A DNA stretch of 64,000 bases, taken from positions 60,792 to 124,791 of the forward strand of contig KE351679.1 in assembly GCA_000415185.1 (NCBI GenBank), read 5' to 3'. The stretch comes from Enterococcus faecalis 13-SD-W-01 (lineage in GTDB: Bacteria > Bacillota > Bacilli > Lactobacillales > Enterococcaceae). Position 1 is the stretch's first letter. Each line of letters begins with the position of its first letter. Position numbers and translations under genes: made by a program. Shown one piece after another: positions 1 to 10,034 of the stretch. The notes under the pieces were generated by a model. The model had not been told where the DNA came from. It did no database searches and was given only the letters and a program-made list of their open reading frames with translations.

Positions 1-139
1 AAGATTCTTCAAACCATTGGCGAGAATAAGGGCATGCCAAGTTCACGAATTCGATCACTTTTTTCGGTGCATCTTCTGCGCCGTATTTGATCCCAAATTC
101 TGTATTGGTTTTTGAAGCATCGATAATTGAAATATCCAT
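1..139 (-). CDS. Thioredoxin-fold (DsbA-like) protein, 5' part only
   Basis: The first 46 codons are present; the rest lies beyond the left edge. The start is ATG at 139-137 on the minus strand, with a strong AAGGAGG site just upstream (about 147-153). The N-terminus reads MDISIIDASKTNTEFG, then a strand ending FVNLACPYSRQWFEE. This has the form of the first beta strand and active-site helix of the thioredoxin/DsbA fold, where CPYC would be the redox motif. Here it is CPYS, so only the N-terminal cysteine of the pair is kept. It is divergent from the oxidoreductase gene. The fold call rests on this short motif and is an inference. Confidence 0.6.
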   Translation of the reverse strand, partial: MDISIIDASKTNTEFGIKYGAEDAPKKVIEFVNLACPYSRQWFEES

Positions 140-309
140 TTTGTTTCCTCCTTTGTTCTTCGGTACTCATTGTACTCATTTTTTGACGAAAAAGGTAGTT
201 TTTTGTTTGCAATAAATAAAGTCTGCCCTTTGAACAAGACAAGTGAATAATCGAATTTACTTTGGATTTATTGATGTAAAATAACATACTAATTACGGTT
301 CTTTTAAGG

Positions 310-315
310 TATAAT
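310..315 (+). promoter_or_regulatory. Probable -10 box for the pyruvate oxidoreductase gene
   Basis: A perfect TATAAT lies 32 bp before the ATG at 348. No good -35 hexamer sits at the right distance, so a regulator may be needed. The call rests on the -10 alone. Confidence 0.4.
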
Positions 316-347
316 GAATGAGAAAATCTGAACAAGGATGATGAAAA

Positions 348-3300
348 ATGCGAAAAATGAAGACAATGGATGGCAATACTGCTGCAGCGTATATCTCTTA
401 CGCATTTACAGAATTAGCAGCAATCTATCCAATTACGCCCAGTTCAACGATGGCGGAACTAGTAGATCAATGGGCAGCTGCCGGAAAAGAGAATCTTTTT
501 GGCCAGCCTGTCAAAGTCGTTGAGATGCAATCAGAAGCAGGAGCAGCAGGAGTCGTCCACGGTTCGTTGAAAACAGGCGCATTGACCACAACCTATACAG
601 CGTCGCAAGGACTGCTTTTGATGATTCCAAATATGTACAAAATCGCGGGAGAACTGCTTCCAAGTGTTTTTCATGTAGCCAGCCGAGCTGTAACAACAAA
701 TGCGTTAAATATTTTTGGAGACCACGGTGACGTGATGGCTGCCAGACAAACAGGCTTTGTCATGTTGGCAGAAAGCAGTGTTCAAGAAGTAATGGATTTG
801 GCTCCCGTAGCACATCTTGCGTCCATTGAGGCAGAATTGCCTTTTTTGAACTTTTTTGACGGGTTCCGTACTAGTCATGAGATCCAAAAAATAGAAGTAC
901 TGGAATACGCAGAATTAGCACCATTGATCAATCAGGAGAAGCTAGCAAAATTCCGCCGCAGAGGGATGAATCCTAACCACCCAACAGTTAGCGGAACAAA
1001 TCAAAATCCAGATATCCATTTCCAGCAAAGAGAAACAATCAATCCATATTACCAAAAAGTACCAGAAATCGTGAAAAAATATATGGACGAAATCAACCAG
1101 CTGCGAGGAACAGATTATGACTTAGTAACCTATCATGGTGCAGAAGATGCAGAAGAAATCATTATCTCAATGGGTTCAGCAGCCCAAACAATCGAGCAGA
1201 CAGTAGATCACCTCAATCGTTCTGGTCGAAAAACGGGATTCTTGAATATTCATTTGTATCGGCCATTCCCAATCGAAACCTTACTGGAAAAATTGCCGCA
1301 AACGGTACGCTCGATTGCAGTATTGGATCGCAGTAAAGAACCTGGAGCTGGTGGTGAACCTTTATTGTTAGATGTGCAAAGTGCAATCTATGATGCAGAG
1401 GTTCGTCCGACGATTATTGGCGGACGTTATGGGCTGGGCTCAAAAGATCTGACACCTGATCAAATCGTCGCTGTTTATGATGAATTAAGAAAAGAAAAAG
1501 CGGCAATGAAAAAACGATTTACTTTAGGGATCGTTGACGATGTGACCTATACTTCTTTAGAAACAAAAGGAAAGCTGGATCTGACACATCCAGATACGTA
1601 CCAAGCAAAATTTTGGGGATTTGGTTCAGATGGAACAGTAGGGGCCAACAAATCAGCAATCAAAATCATTGGCGACCATACAAATAAGTATGCACAAGGT
1701 TATTTCTATTATGATTCCAAAAAATCTGGCGGATTGACTGTTTCTCATTTGCGTTTTGGGGATTCGCCGATCCAATCGCCGTATTTGGTGGAACATGCTG
1801 ATTTTATTGCTTGTCATACGCCGGCGTATCTTCATAGTTATGATTTAACAAAAGGGTTGAAGCCAGGCGGAACGTTTTTGCTTAATACGCTTTGGAGCGA
1901 TCAGCAGCTAGAAACACACCTTCCAATCAAGTTAAAACGCTTTTTAGCAGAAAATGATATCCAATTTTACACGATCAACGCCATGAAACTTGCGCAAGAA
2001 GTTGGTTTAGGCAGACGGATCAATACCGCGATGGAAACGGCCTTTTTCAAACTTGCAGGCATTATCCCATTTGAAGAAGTACTGCCGATTCTAAAAGAGG
2101 AAGCCTTGAAAAGTTACGGGCATAAATCAATGAAAATCGTAGAGAAAAATATCCAGGCAATCGACCGAACAGTAGAATTACTGCATAAAGTTTCTGTGCC
2201 AGAACATTGGAAAGAATTGGAAATGCCGGTGAAAAACAATCGCCGTTCAAATAAATATATCCAAGAGATCTTAGAACCAATCAACGCACAAGAAGGGGAC
2301 CAGCTGACAGTTGGCACTTTGGCAGCAAACCACATGACAACGGGTGAAATGCCCCTGGGAACAGCATCTGTTGAAAAACGCGGGATTGCTTTAGAAGTAC
2401 CTGAATGGATCAGCGACCGCTGTACGATGTGTAATGAATGTGCATTTGTCTGTCCGCATGCAGCTATTCGCCCATTCTTGGCAGATGAAGAAGAAATGGA
2501 AGAAGCGCCAGAAGGATTTATCGTACGTAAAATGCGTGGCGCGGATGGTTTAGACTATCGTATCCAAGTTTCCATTGAAGATTGTACTGGCTGTGGTTTA
2601 TGTGTCGAAGCTTGCCCAGCAAAAGGAAAAGCATTGGTCATGAAACCATACGAGGAACAAAAAGAACAAGCAGTCAACTGGGCTTTTGCTATGACATTGA
2701 AACAAAAAGAAAATCCGGTAAAAGGCAAAAATACTGTTTTATCGACCCAATTCAATCAACCGCTATTAGAATTTTCTGGTGCTTGTTCTGGGTGCGGCGA
2801 AACGCCATATGTAAAATTATTGACGCAAATGTTCGGAGATCGAATGATGATTGCCAATGCTACAGGGTGTTCTTCGATTTGGGGAGGTGCTTCGCCGGCA
2901 TCGCCATATACGACGAATGAATGCGGACAAGGGCCTGCGTGGTCGAATTCACTATTAGAAGATAATGCAGAATTCGGTTATGGTATGCTTTTAGCTGCCC
3001 AAACAAGAAGAGAAGCTTTAGCAGAAAAAATGCAGCAAGTATTACCAAAAGTTTCTTTAGAGTTGCGTGCATTGATGGAAGATTGGCAAGAACATCTTTT
3101 TGATAGCGAAGGAACACAACAGCGTGCAGCAAAATTAAAAGCAGCGATTGCGCAAGAAATGGCAGATGTACCAGAGCTGCAGTTGATTTATCAAGAAAAT
3201 GATATTTTTGTGAAAAACAGTCAATGGATGATCGGCGGCGATGGCTGGGCATATGATATCGGATTTGGCGGTATCGATCATGTCCTTGCCAGCGGAGCAG

Positions 3301-4028
3301 ATGTGAATATCCTTGTCCTGGATAATGAAGTTTATTCAAATACAGGCGGACAGACATCGAAAGCAACCCCGGCATCAGCAATCGCAAAATTCTCTGCCAG
3401 CGGAAAATATGCGTCGAAAAAAGATCTTGGGATGATGGCTATGACGTACGGAAATGTTTATGTTGCCCAGATTGCTTCAGGAGCAAATCAAATGCAGACG
3501 ATCAAAGCATTTGAAGAAGCAGAAAAATTCCCTGGACCATCATTGATCATCGCGTATACACCATGTATCACACACGGATTATTTGGCGGGATGCGCGAAT
3601 CGATCAAAGAAGCACAAGAAGCAGTATCTTCTGGTTATTGGTCCTTGTACCGCTACAATCCATTGTTGCGGGAAAAAGGGAAAACCCCAATGTCGCTGGA
3701 CTTTAAAAAACCTGCTTTTTCAGAGATGGCAGATTTCATGAGAAAACAAGTTCGTTTCTCTTCTTTGGAAAATACCCAACCAGAAGCAGCAAAACAATTA
3801 TTTGAGAAAACAGTCTCTGACGCCAAAACGCGTTTTTATAACTATGCAGCACTTGCAGGAGAAGCAGAAAAGATCCGCGCAAAATTAGAACCAGAAACAG
3901 CTCCTGCGGCAAAAGCTGAAAGAAAACCAAGAGAAAAAACAGCGGACCCTGAAGCAGAAGCCCGCAGAGCGGCCCGTAGAGCAGAAAGAGCAAAAAAACG
4001 AAAAGAGAAAAATGCAGCAGAAGAATAA
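348..4028 (+). CDS. nifJ: Pyruvate:flavodoxin/ferredoxin oxidoreductase
   Basis: This 1226-aa cytoplasmic enzyme should oxidise pyruvate to acetyl-CoA and CO2 with thiamine diphosphate and pass electrons to flavodoxin or ferredoxin. The pyruvate-binding start YPITPSSTMAE is near residue 27. Two 4Fe-4S motifs follow: CTMCNECAFVCP near 695 and CTGCGLCVEACP near 746. The cluster/TPP domain CSGCGETPY is near 813, and the TPP site GDGWAYDIGFGG near 964 with NEVYSNTGGQTSKATP after it. Start 348 has an AAGGATG site upstream; ATG 357 is an alternative. The last 45 or so residues form a charged, Lys/Arg/Glu/Ala-rich tail beyond the catalytic core. It stands alone, so its electron acceptor is not shown by context. 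Confidence 0.95.
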   Translation: MRKMKTMDGNTAAAYISYAFTELAAIYPITPSSTMAELVDQWAAAGKENLFGQPVKVVEMQSEAGAAGVVHGSLKTGALTTTYTASQGLLLMIPNMYKIAGELLPSVFHVASRAVTTNALNIFGDHGDVMAARQTGFVMLAESSVQEVMDLAPVAHLASIEAELPFLNFFDGFRTSHEIQKIEVLEYAELAPLINQEKLAKFRRRGMNPNHPTVSGTNQNPDIHFQQRETINPYYQKVPEIVKKYMDEINQLRGTDYDLVTYHGAEDAEEIIISMGSAAQTIEQTVDHLNRSGRKTGFLNIHLYRPFPIETLLEKLPQTVRSIAVLDRSKEPGAGGEPLLLDVQSAIYDAEVRPTIIGGRYGLGSKDLTPDQIVAVYDELRKEKAAMKKRFTLGIVDDVTYTSLETKGKLDLTHPDTYQAKFWGFGSDGTVGANKSAIKIIGDHTNKYAQGYFYYDSKKSGGLTVSHLRFGDSPIQSPYLVEHADFIACHTPAYLHSYDLTKGLKPGGTFLLNTLWSDQQLETHLPIKLKRFLAENDIQFYTINAMKLAQEVGLGRRINTAMETAFFKLAGIIPFEEVLPILKEEALKSYGHKSMKIVEKNIQAIDRTVELLHKVSVPEHWKELEMPVKNNRRSNKYIQEILEPINAQEGDQLTVGTLAANHMTTGEMPLGTASVEKRGIALEVPEWISDRCTMCNECAFVCPHAAIRPFLADEEEMEEAPEGFIVRKMRGADGLDYRIQVSIEDCTGCGLCVEACPAKGKALVMKPYEEQKEQAVNWAFAMTLKQKENPVKGKNTVLSTQFNQPLLEFSGACSGCGETPYVKLLTQMFGDRMMIANATGCSSIWGGASPASPYTTNECGQGPAWSNSLLEDNAEFGYGMLLAAQTRREALAEKMQQVLPKVSLELRALMEDWQEHLFDSEGTQQRAAKLKAAIAQEMADVPELQLIYQENDIFVKNSQWMIGGDGWAYDIGFGGIDHVLASGADVNILVLDNEVYSNTGGQTSKATPASAIAKFSASGKYASKKDLGMMAMTYGNVYVAQIASGANQMQTIKAFEEAEKFPGPSLIIAYTPCITHGLFGGMRESIKEAQEAVSSGYWSLYRYNPLLREKGKTPMSLDFKKPAFSEMADFMRKQVRFSSLENTQPEAAKQLFEKTVSDAKTRFYNYAALAGEAEKIRAKLEPETAPAAKAERKPREKTADPEAEARRAARRAERAKKRKEKNAAEE

Positions 4029-4129
4029 ACCCAGTAAAACTTCGAGCTGGAAATAAATGTTATTTTCTTGAAAATTACGTACTTTTTCTCATAAAAAGTG
4101 GTCTGGCAGACCTTTAAACTCTCAACATA

Positions 4130-4138
4130 TGATATACT
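4130..4138 (+). promoter_or_regulatory. Extended -10 promoter of the cdaA operon
   Basis: TG-A-TATACT at 4130-4138, 35 bp before the cdaA ATG. No strong -35 is seen, as expected for an extended -10 promoter. Confidence 0.5.
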
Positions 4139-4173
4139 AAAAGAGAAATCTCAAAAGAAAAGAGAGGCTTTTT

Positions 4174-5061
4174 ATGTCATTTCAAATCGGAGAATTGTTC
4201 AATTTAGACTATTGGCAGCAAATGTTTTCCGGTGACTTGTTCTCTCTGAGTTCTTTGGTCAACATACTTGATATTTTAGTCGTCTGGTATCTAGTCTACA
4301 AACTGATCCAGCTGCTAAGAGGGACAAAGGCGATCCAGCTGTTGAGAGGTGTAGCGATTTTCATTGTCATCCGAATCGCTGCTGAGCTGATTGGTCTGCA
4401 TACATTGTCTTGGTTGATGAACCAAGTCATCACGTATGGAGTGATCGCAGCGATTGTTATTTTTCAACCTGAGATCCGTCGAGGCTTGGAGCATCTTGGC
4501 AGAAGTTCATTCTTTAAACAATCGAAAAATGAACGCCGAGAAGATGAAAAAATGATCCTATCTTTTGATAAAGCCATTCAATATATGTCTAAGCGGAAAA
4601 TCGGTGCATTGATCACGATCGAACGCACTACAGGTTTAGATGAATATATTGAGACTGGGATTGCGTTAGACGCAGATATCACCGGTGAGCTTCTGATCAA
4701 TATTTTCATTCCCAATACGCCGCTGCATGATGGAGCGGTAATCGTCAAAAATGGGAAAATCGCTGTGGCTAGCGCATATTTGCCCTTATCTGAAAGTATG
4801 CTGATCCCTAAAGAATTCGGTACACGTCATCGTGCGGCTGTGGGTGTCAGCGAAGTCAGTGACGCGATCACGATCGTTGTCTCTGAAGAAACGGGAGATG
4901 TAAGTATCACATTAAATAATGATTTGATACCAGGATTATCCCAAGAAGAATATTTAACGATCTTAAAAAGAGAACTGATCGTTGAAGAAAAACCAAAAAG
5001 CAAAAAAAATCTGCTCCAATCCTTCCTGGACGGTATGACCAAGGGAGGGGATCAAAAATGA
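4174..5061 (+). CDS. cdaA: Diadenylate cyclase CdaA (membrane)
   Basis: Makes cyclic di-AMP from two ATP. The 295-aa protein has about three hydrophobic helices in residues 25-100 and then a DAC domain. The domain carries the DGA motif (LHDGAVIV, near 186) and the RHR motif (GTRHRAAVG, near 216) that bind ATP. ATG 4174 follows an AGAGAGG site. It is the first gene of cdaA-cdaR-glmM, the standard order in Bacillus, Listeria and Enterococcus, which ties c-di-AMP to cell-wall precursor supply. The last four bases overlap the start of cdaR, so the two are probably translationally coupled. Confidence 0.96.
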   Translation: MSFQIGELFNLDYWQQMFSGDLFSLSSLVNILDILVVWYLVYKLIQLLRGTKAIQLLRGVAIFIVIRIAAELIGLHTLSWLMNQVITYGVIAAIVIFQPEIRRGLEHLGRSSFFKQSKNERREDEKMILSFDKAIQYMSKRKIGALITIERTTGLDEYIETGIALDADITGELLINIFIPNTPLHDGAVIVKNGKIAVASAYLPLSESMLIPKEFGTRHRAAVGVSEVSDAITIVVSEETGDVSITLNNDLIPGLSQEEYLTILKRELIVEEKPKSKKNLLQSFLDGMTKGGDQK

Positions 5062-6215
5062 TCTCAAAAGAAAAGAAATCAAACATTTTTTATGGATTTG
5101 TCGCATTTCTTTTTAGTTTAGTTCTTTATTTCAATGCCAATGGACAAACAGTCCGAAATACACTGTCAGGTTCTGAATCTTATGAGCAGACAGTGACGAA
5201 CGTAGTGATCCAGCCTTTGTATGATACGGATAAATATTATATCCACGGCTTTGAAAATGCAGCGACTGTCAAACTTACAAGTGCGAACCGAGTACAATTG
5301 AACGCAGAAGCAAATGCAGATACACGGACGTTTCGAGTAACAGCAGATTTGAAAGATCTTTCAGAAGGGACACATGAAGTAGCGTTGAAAGTCCAAAATC
5401 TAAGCAGTGCAGTCACTGCGAAGGTCGAACCTTCAACGATCACAGTGACGATCGAAAAGAAAGTAACAAAAGTCTTTGACGTCGAACCGATCCTTACTTC
5501 ACAAACAACCCCTTCTGGATTCGAAATCACTTCGCCGACTGTCTCACCGAAAAAAGTGGAAATCACTACAGGGGACAAAACGTTGAGTGAAATCGACAAA
5601 GTAGTCGCGAAAGTCGAAGCAAAGGCAATCACAGATGATGATCTTAATACAGAAGTACCCGTTCAAGCACTGAATGACGCGGGCGAATCATTAAGTATCG
5701 TAGCTGATCCGGTGACAGTGAATGTTCAAGCACAAGTAGAGAGACCGTCTAAAACAGTTCGGCTATACGGTGTACAGCAAGGAACACCAGGAAACAGAGT
5801 CAAAAGCTATGATTTCCGTTTCTCGGATATCCAAGCGGTTGTTACCGGAACAAATGAACAGTTGGCAAATCTCGAAAGTATTTCGGTGCCGGTAGACATT
5901 TCAGGTATCACTCGGCCAACGACACGAACGATTGAAATACCTGTAGAGGAAGGAATGAGCGTCTCGCCTCAAAAAGTAGATGTGGAAATCACGCCAGTCA
6001 TGGAAACGACTTCCGGGACGACAACTACTCGTTCTGGTTCAACCGACCAGACGACGAACGGCACAACTACACAAACAGAGCAAACGCCCGCTTCAAGCGA
6101 ACCTTCTTCTGGTAATCAGACAGGATCAACAGAAGAAACTAGCCAAACAACAAGCTCGGAGGATGCAACAGATACTACAGACACAACGAGCGAAGGAACC
6201 TCTGCAACAAACTAA
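5058..6215 (+). CDS. cdaR: CdaA regulator CdaR (YbbR-domain protein)
   Basis: A 385-aa membrane-anchored, extracytoplasmic protein that modulates CdaA in related bacteria. One transmembrane segment lies at residues 9-27 and is followed by YbbR-type repeats to about residue 320. The last 65 residues are a low-complexity Thr/Ser/Gln/Glu tail, probably disordered and outside the cell. The ATGA overlap with cdaA (5058-5061) points to coupled translation. The gene ends 25 bp before glmM. Confidence 0.92.
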   Translation: MISKEKKSNIFYGFVAFLFSLVLYFNANGQTVRNTLSGSESYEQTVTNVVIQPLYDTDKYYIHGFENAATVKLTSANRVQLNAEANADTRTFRVTADLKDLSEGTHEVALKVQNLSSAVTAKVEPSTITVTIEKKVTKVFDVEPILTSQTTPSGFEITSPTVSPKKVEITTGDKTLSEIDKVVAKVEAKAITDDDLNTEVPVQALNDAGESLSIVADPVTVNVQAQVERPSKTVRLYGVQQGTPGNRVKSYDFRFSDIQAVVTGTNEQLANLESISVPVDISGITRPTTRTIEIPVEEGMSVSPQKVDVEITPVMETTSGTTTTRSGSTDQTTNGTTTQTEQTPASSEPSSGNQTGSTEETSQTTSSEDATDTTDTTSEGTSATN

Positions 6216-6240
6216 TGGATAAAGGAGTCATTTTATAACT

Positions 6241-7596
6241 ATGGGTAAATATTTTGGGACGGATGGCGTCCGCGGAGAAGCAAATAAAGAATTAACACCA
6301 GAATTAGCATTCAAATTAGGCCGTTACGGCGGTTATGTTTTAAGCCAACATGAAGAAGAAGGCAAACGACCTCGCGTATTAGTAGGGCGCGATACACGCA
6401 TCTCCGGTCAAATGCTGGAAAGTGCATTGATTGCCGGATTAGTTTCAGTAGGGATCGAAGTTTTCCAACTAGGAGTGATCTCTACACCAGGTGTTGCTTA
6501 TTTGACACGATTGCAAAAAGCGAGTGCAGGCGTTATGATCTCTGCTTCTCATAATCCAGCACAAGACAACGGTATCAAATTCTTTGGTGCAGACGGATTT
6601 AAATTGGTAGACGACCAAGAATTAGAAATCGAAGCACTTTTAGATAAAGAAACAGATGAACTGCCACGCCCTTCCGCAGAAGGATTAGGAACAGTTGAAG
6701 AATTTCCAGAAGGTCTTTTGAAATATTCTCAATTTTTAGTTCAAACGATCAATGGCGACTTATCTGGTTTATCTGTCTGTGTCGATGCAGCAAATGGTGC
6801 AACAGCGACTTCTGTCAATCGTTTGTTTGCGGATCTGGAAACAGATTTCTATACAATGGGCACAAGTCCAAACGGGTTGAACATCAATGATGGTGTGGGA
6901 TCAACTCATCCAGAAAAATTAGCTGAAATGGTTGTCGAAAAAGGTGCTGATGCAGGACTTGCTTTCGATGGCGATGGTGACCGAGTGATCGCTGTAGATG
7001 AATTAGGTAATATTATCGACGGTGACAAAATCATGTATATTTGCGCGAAATACTTGGCAGAAAAAAATCGTCTGAAAAAAGATACGATCGTTACGACAGT
7101 CATGAGTAACCTTGGCTTCCATAAAGCTGTAGAAGGCATTGGCTTGAAAGACGTGATCACACAAGTTGGTGACCGTTATGTAGTAGAAGAAATGCGTAAA
7201 AATGATTATAATTTCGGCGGCGAACAATCAGGGCACATGATTTTCTTGGACTTCAATACAACAGGTGACGGTATGCTTTCAGGTATCCAACTCTTGAACG
7301 TAATGAAACAAACAGGAAAAAAATTGTCTGAACTTGCTTCAGAAGTAACAATCTACCCGCAAAAATTAGTGAACATCTGTGTATCAGATAAATATGGTGC
7401 CATGGATGTACCTGCAATCAAAAAAGTGATCGAAGAAACAGAGCACGAAATGAACGGTGAAGGAAGAATCTTGGTTCGCCCTTCAGGAACAGAACCATTG
7501 CTTCGTGTTATGGCAGAAGCGCCAACCGATGAAAAAGTAAACTACTATGTTGATAAAATCGCAGCAGTAGTCAAAGAAGAAATCGGGATCGACTAA
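6241..7596 (+). CDS. glmM: Phosphoglucosamine mutase
   Basis: Converts glucosamine-6-phosphate to glucosamine-1-phosphate for UDP-GlcNAc and peptidoglycan synthesis. At 451 aa it is the usual family length. The phosphoserine loop [12 protein letters not shown] has its active serine near residue 103, the metal loop DGDGDR is near 243-248, and the phosphate-binding loop [10 protein letters not shown] is near 413. The start follows an AAAGGAGT site. It is the last gene of the cdaA-cdaR-glmM operon. The next gene, glmS, makes its substrate but is on the opposite strand. Confidence 0.97.
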   Translation: MGKYFGTDGVRGEANKELTPELAFKLGRYGGYVLSQHEEEGKRPRVLVGRDTRISGQMLESALIAGLVSVGIEVFQLGVISTPGVAYLTRLQKASAGVMISASHNPAQDNGIKFFGADGFKLVDDQELEIEALLDKETDELPRPSAEGLGTVEEFPEGLLKYSQFLVQTINGDLSGLSVCVDAANGATATSVNRLFADLETDFYTMGTSPNGLNINDGVGSTHPEKLAEMVVEKGADAGLAFDGDGDRVIAVDELGNIIDGDKIMYICAKYLAEKNRLKKDTIVTTVMSNLGFHKAVEGIGLKDVITQVGDRYVVEEMRKNDYNFGGEQSGHMIFLDFNTTGDGMLSGIQLLNVMKQTGKKLSELASEVTIYPQKLVNICVSDKYGAMDVPAIKKVIEETEHEMNGEGRILVRPSGTEPLLRVMAEAPTDEKVNYYVDKIAAVVKEEIGID

Positions 7597-7600
7597 AACA

Positions 7601-7637
7601 AAAAAACAGTCAGAGAATTTTCTCTGACTGTTTTTTT
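7601..7637. terminator. Bidirectional terminator between glmM and glmS
   Basis: Stem CAGTCAGAGAA / TTCTCTGACTG (7607-7617 with 7620-7630), with an A run on the left and a T run on the right. It can end transcription from both convergent genes. Confidence 0.9.
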
Positions 7638-7706
7638 GTTGAATAAAAGACCGCAAAACAACATTGTTTTGCGGCTTCCTGTTTTTGATAAAAAGGTATT
7701 TGGCGT

Positions 7707-9512
7707 CTATTCGACTGTGACAGATTTTGCCAGATTTCTTGGCTTGTCGACATCAAATCCTCGTGAAAGTGTTGCGTAATAAGCGAACAACTGTGTCGGA
7801 ACAACAGTCGTCAATGTAGTGAGTAATGGATGGACAGAAGGTAAGATGAGCTGATCGCCTTCTTTTGCCATTTCCTCCGTAGCGATCACTAATGTTTTTG
7901 CACCGCGGCTTTCAACTTCTTTCAGGTTTCCTCTAGTGTGAGAACCAGAAATCTGGTCACTGATGATACCCACCACTGGAACGCCTTCTTCAATTAATGC
8001 AATCGTACCATGTTTCAACTCGCCTGCAGCAAATCCTTCTGCTTGGATATAACTGATTTCTTTCAATTTCAAGGCAGCTTCCAGCGAAACAAAATAATCA
8101 TTACCGCGTCCAATAAAGAAAGCATTGCGGCTGCCTTGGAAATAATCGGAAGCCAATTGTTCCAGCTCTTCTTTTTGAGAAATAACTGCTTCCATTGCAG
8201 CAGCAGCTAATCCCAGCTCGTGGGAAAGATCAAAGGCGGCTGATTGCGGGTTCATTTTTACATCTCCTGCAGCTTTTGCCAACACAGCGAGAACAGCTAA
8301 TTGTGCAGTATAGGCTTTTGTTGAAGCAACGGCGATTTCCGGTCCTGCATGAAGAAGCAAAATAAAGTCTGCTTCTCTGGATAAAGTAGATCCAGGAACG
8401 TTTGTGATCGTCAAAGAAGGGTAGCCAAGCTCTCGTGTTTTGACTAATACTTGCCGACTGTCTGCTGTTTCGCCGCTTTGGCTCAAAAAGATAAAGAATG
8501 GACGTTCAGATAACAGTGGTGTATGGTAGCCGAATTCGCTGGCCAAATGTACTTCGACAGGGATATTCGTTAATTGTTCTAAGGTGATTTTGCTTGCTAA
8601 TCCAGCATGATAGCTCGTACCGCAAGCAACGATATACAAACGGTCGCTTTCCACAACGCGATCGAGCAGTTTGCGGTCCACATCGATACCGTCTTCTTTA
8701 AAATAGCGTGCTGCGATTCGACGCATTACAGCAGGTTGTTCATCGATTTCTTTCAGCATGTAATAAGGGTAAGTTCCTTTTTCGATATCTTCTGCATCGA
8801 TCTGTGCTTCATAAGAAGGGCGCGTGACGAAGCTGCCGTCTAATTTTTGGATGACTACATTTTCTTTTGTCAAACAAACCATTTCTTGGTCTTCGATTTC
8901 AACGAATTCTTTCGTCAGATTCAGCATAGCCATCGCATCGCTCGTCACGACATTGAATCCATCACCCAATCCAATCAGTAAAGGGCTTTTGTTTTTTGCA
9001 GCATACAACGTATCAGGATCTAGTCTGTCGATCAATCCAAATGCATAAGAGCCTTTGATGACTTGAAGGGTCTGAGCAAATGCATCCGCAACGGTTTCTT
9101 GTTCCGTCATAAAGACTTCGATCAAATGAGCGATGATCTCTGTATCTGTTTCGCCTGCAAACGTATGTCCTGTTAGATACATTTGGCGAAGTTCCTCAAA
9201 GTTTTCAATCACGCCGTTATGGACAAGAACAAAACGACCGCTTTGAGAAACGTGGGGATGTGCATTTGTTTCTGAAGGCTTCCCGTGAGTCGCCCAACGT
9301 GTATGGCCAATCCCGATGTGTCCGCTGATTTCTGGTGTCAATTTATCTTTTAAATTCTGGATTCTTCCAGAAGCTTTGATCAAATAGTCTGTTTGATGAC
9401 CCGCCGTAAAGATCCCTGCAGAGTCGTATCCTCGATATTCTAATTTTTCCAAGCCGCTGATCAATACTGGTACCGCATTTTCCATTCCGATGATTCCTAC
9501 AATTCCGCACAT
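7707..9512 (-). CDS. glmS: Glutamine--fructose-6-phosphate aminotransferase (isomerising)
   Basis: First step of amino-sugar synthesis: fructose-6-P plus glutamine gives glucosamine-6-P. The true start is ATG 9512-9510, because the protein must begin MCGIVGIIG so that Cys2 becomes the N-terminal nucleophile; an upstream in-frame start at 9566 would bury it and would lie inside the ribozyme. The product is 601 aa: N-terminal glutaminase domain (about 2-225), two SIS sugar-isomerase domains (GTSYHAG and SQSGETADS in the first), and the C-terminus [11 protein letters not shown], the usual GlmS ending. It is controlled by the ribozyme in its leader. Confidence 0.97.
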   Translation of the reverse strand: MCGIVGIIGMENAVPVLISGLEKLEYRGYDSAGIFTAGHQTDYLIKASGRIQNLKDKLTPEISGHIGIGHTRWATHGKPSETNAHPHVSQSGRFVLVHNGVIENFEELRQMYLTGHTFAGETDTEIIAHLIEVFMTEQETVADAFAQTLQVIKGSYAFGLIDRLDPDTLYAAKNKSPLLIGLGDGFNVVTSDAMAMLNLTKEFVEIEDQEMVCLTKENVVIQKLDGSFVTRPSYEAQIDAEDIEKGTYPYYMLKEIDEQPAVMRRIAARYFKEDGIDVDRKLLDRVVESDRLYIVACGTSYHAGLASKITLEQLTNIPVEVHLASEFGYHTPLLSERPFFIFLSQSGETADSRQVLVKTRELGYPSLTITNVPGSTLSREADFILLLHAGPEIAVASTKAYTAQLAVLAVLAKAAGDVKMNPQSAAFDLSHELGLAAAAMEAVISQKEELEQLASDYFQGSRNAFFIGRGNDYFVSLEAALKLKEISYIQAEGFAAGELKHGTIALIEEGVPVVGIISDQISGSHTRGNLKEVESRGAKTLVIATEEMAKEGDQLILPSVHPLLTTLTTVVPTQLFAYYATLSRGFDVDKPRNLAKSVTVE

Positions 9513-9559
9513 AAAAATAACCTGCCTTTTTCCGTGATTTGTTTTAATGTGCTTCCAGC

Positions 9560-9700
9560 TGCGCAAGTATTTCTTTGTTTTATCTTTGCAGATAGTTTTT
9601 AAAATACTTTGTAGAGTGCAGTCCCTAGAGCCATCCGCCGAATATTTCGATGAGCTCTTTCCTCGTCATCTGTTGAATACAGATCAGGCGCTATCCAATG
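9560..9700 (-). ncRNA. glmS ribozyme (glucosamine-6-phosphate riboswitch)
   Basis: Read on the minus strand, the glmS leader contains the class hallmarks. There is AGCGCC at the cleavage site (scissile bond between positions 9692 and 9691), the core GACGAGGA followed by AGAGCTCATCGA and ATTCGGCGGATGGCTC, then AGGGACTGCACTC. The 3' part pairs AAGTATTT (from 9608) with AAATACTT (to 9565) as a P4-like stem, with a smaller inner hairpin. In this family, glucosamine-6-phosphate acts as cofactor for self-cleavage, and the cut mRNA is degraded. About 50 nt separate the ribozyme from the glmS start. Confidence 0.93.
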
Positions 9701-9744
9701 GTATAACTATCCTCCTTTTTTTATTTTTCCTGGAAACAATTAAA

Positions 9745-9774
9745 ATCATAACCTTTTTCGTTGTTTTTTGTCAA
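9745..9774 (-). promoter_or_regulatory. glmS promoter
   Basis: On the minus strand, TTGACA (9774-9769), an 18-bp spacer and TATGAT (9750-9745) lie about 50 bp upstream of the ribozyme cleavage site. Confidence 0.75.
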
Positions 9775-10034
9775 CAGAAAACAAATAAAAATGTAATTGG
9801 TCTATATGTAACGGCGGTTTTTTATTTGAAAAGAAGGAAGTAGCGCAATGTTTCAAAAGTGGAACGTAAGTAACCAAAACGACATTCTTTGAACAGTGTA
9901 TCCATTGCTTAGGTTATAGTTACAAAGATCTGTGTATGAAAGAACAGGTTCCAAAATAGAATCCCATTTTTGACTATCTTCTTTTTCGCGATTTCGGTAC
10001 AATAGAGGGCAAGAGGAAGTAAGGAGGGAACAAA

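Noticed and set aside
2860..3387. 175-aa minus-strand ORF inside the pyruvate oxidoreductase gene
   Set aside because: Antisense shadow of a highly conserved domain; Leu/His/Ser-rich with no ribosome site.
4081..4099. ACTTTTT-ctcat-AAAAAGT hairpin as a terminator for the pyruvate oxidoreductase gene
   Set aside because: Only A/T pairs after the first two and no following T run; too weak to call.
9513..9566. N-terminal extension of GlmS from an in-frame start at 9566
   Set aside because: It would bury the catalytic Cys2 and lies in the ribozyme/leader region; the ATG at 9512 gives the required MCGIVG start.
9849..9893. 14-codon ORF (MFQKWNVSNQNDIL) after a GAAGGAAG site
   Set aside because: A good ribosome-site match but too short to support, with no promoter, no repeat of amino acids to suggest a leader peptide, and no known regulated gene directly after it.
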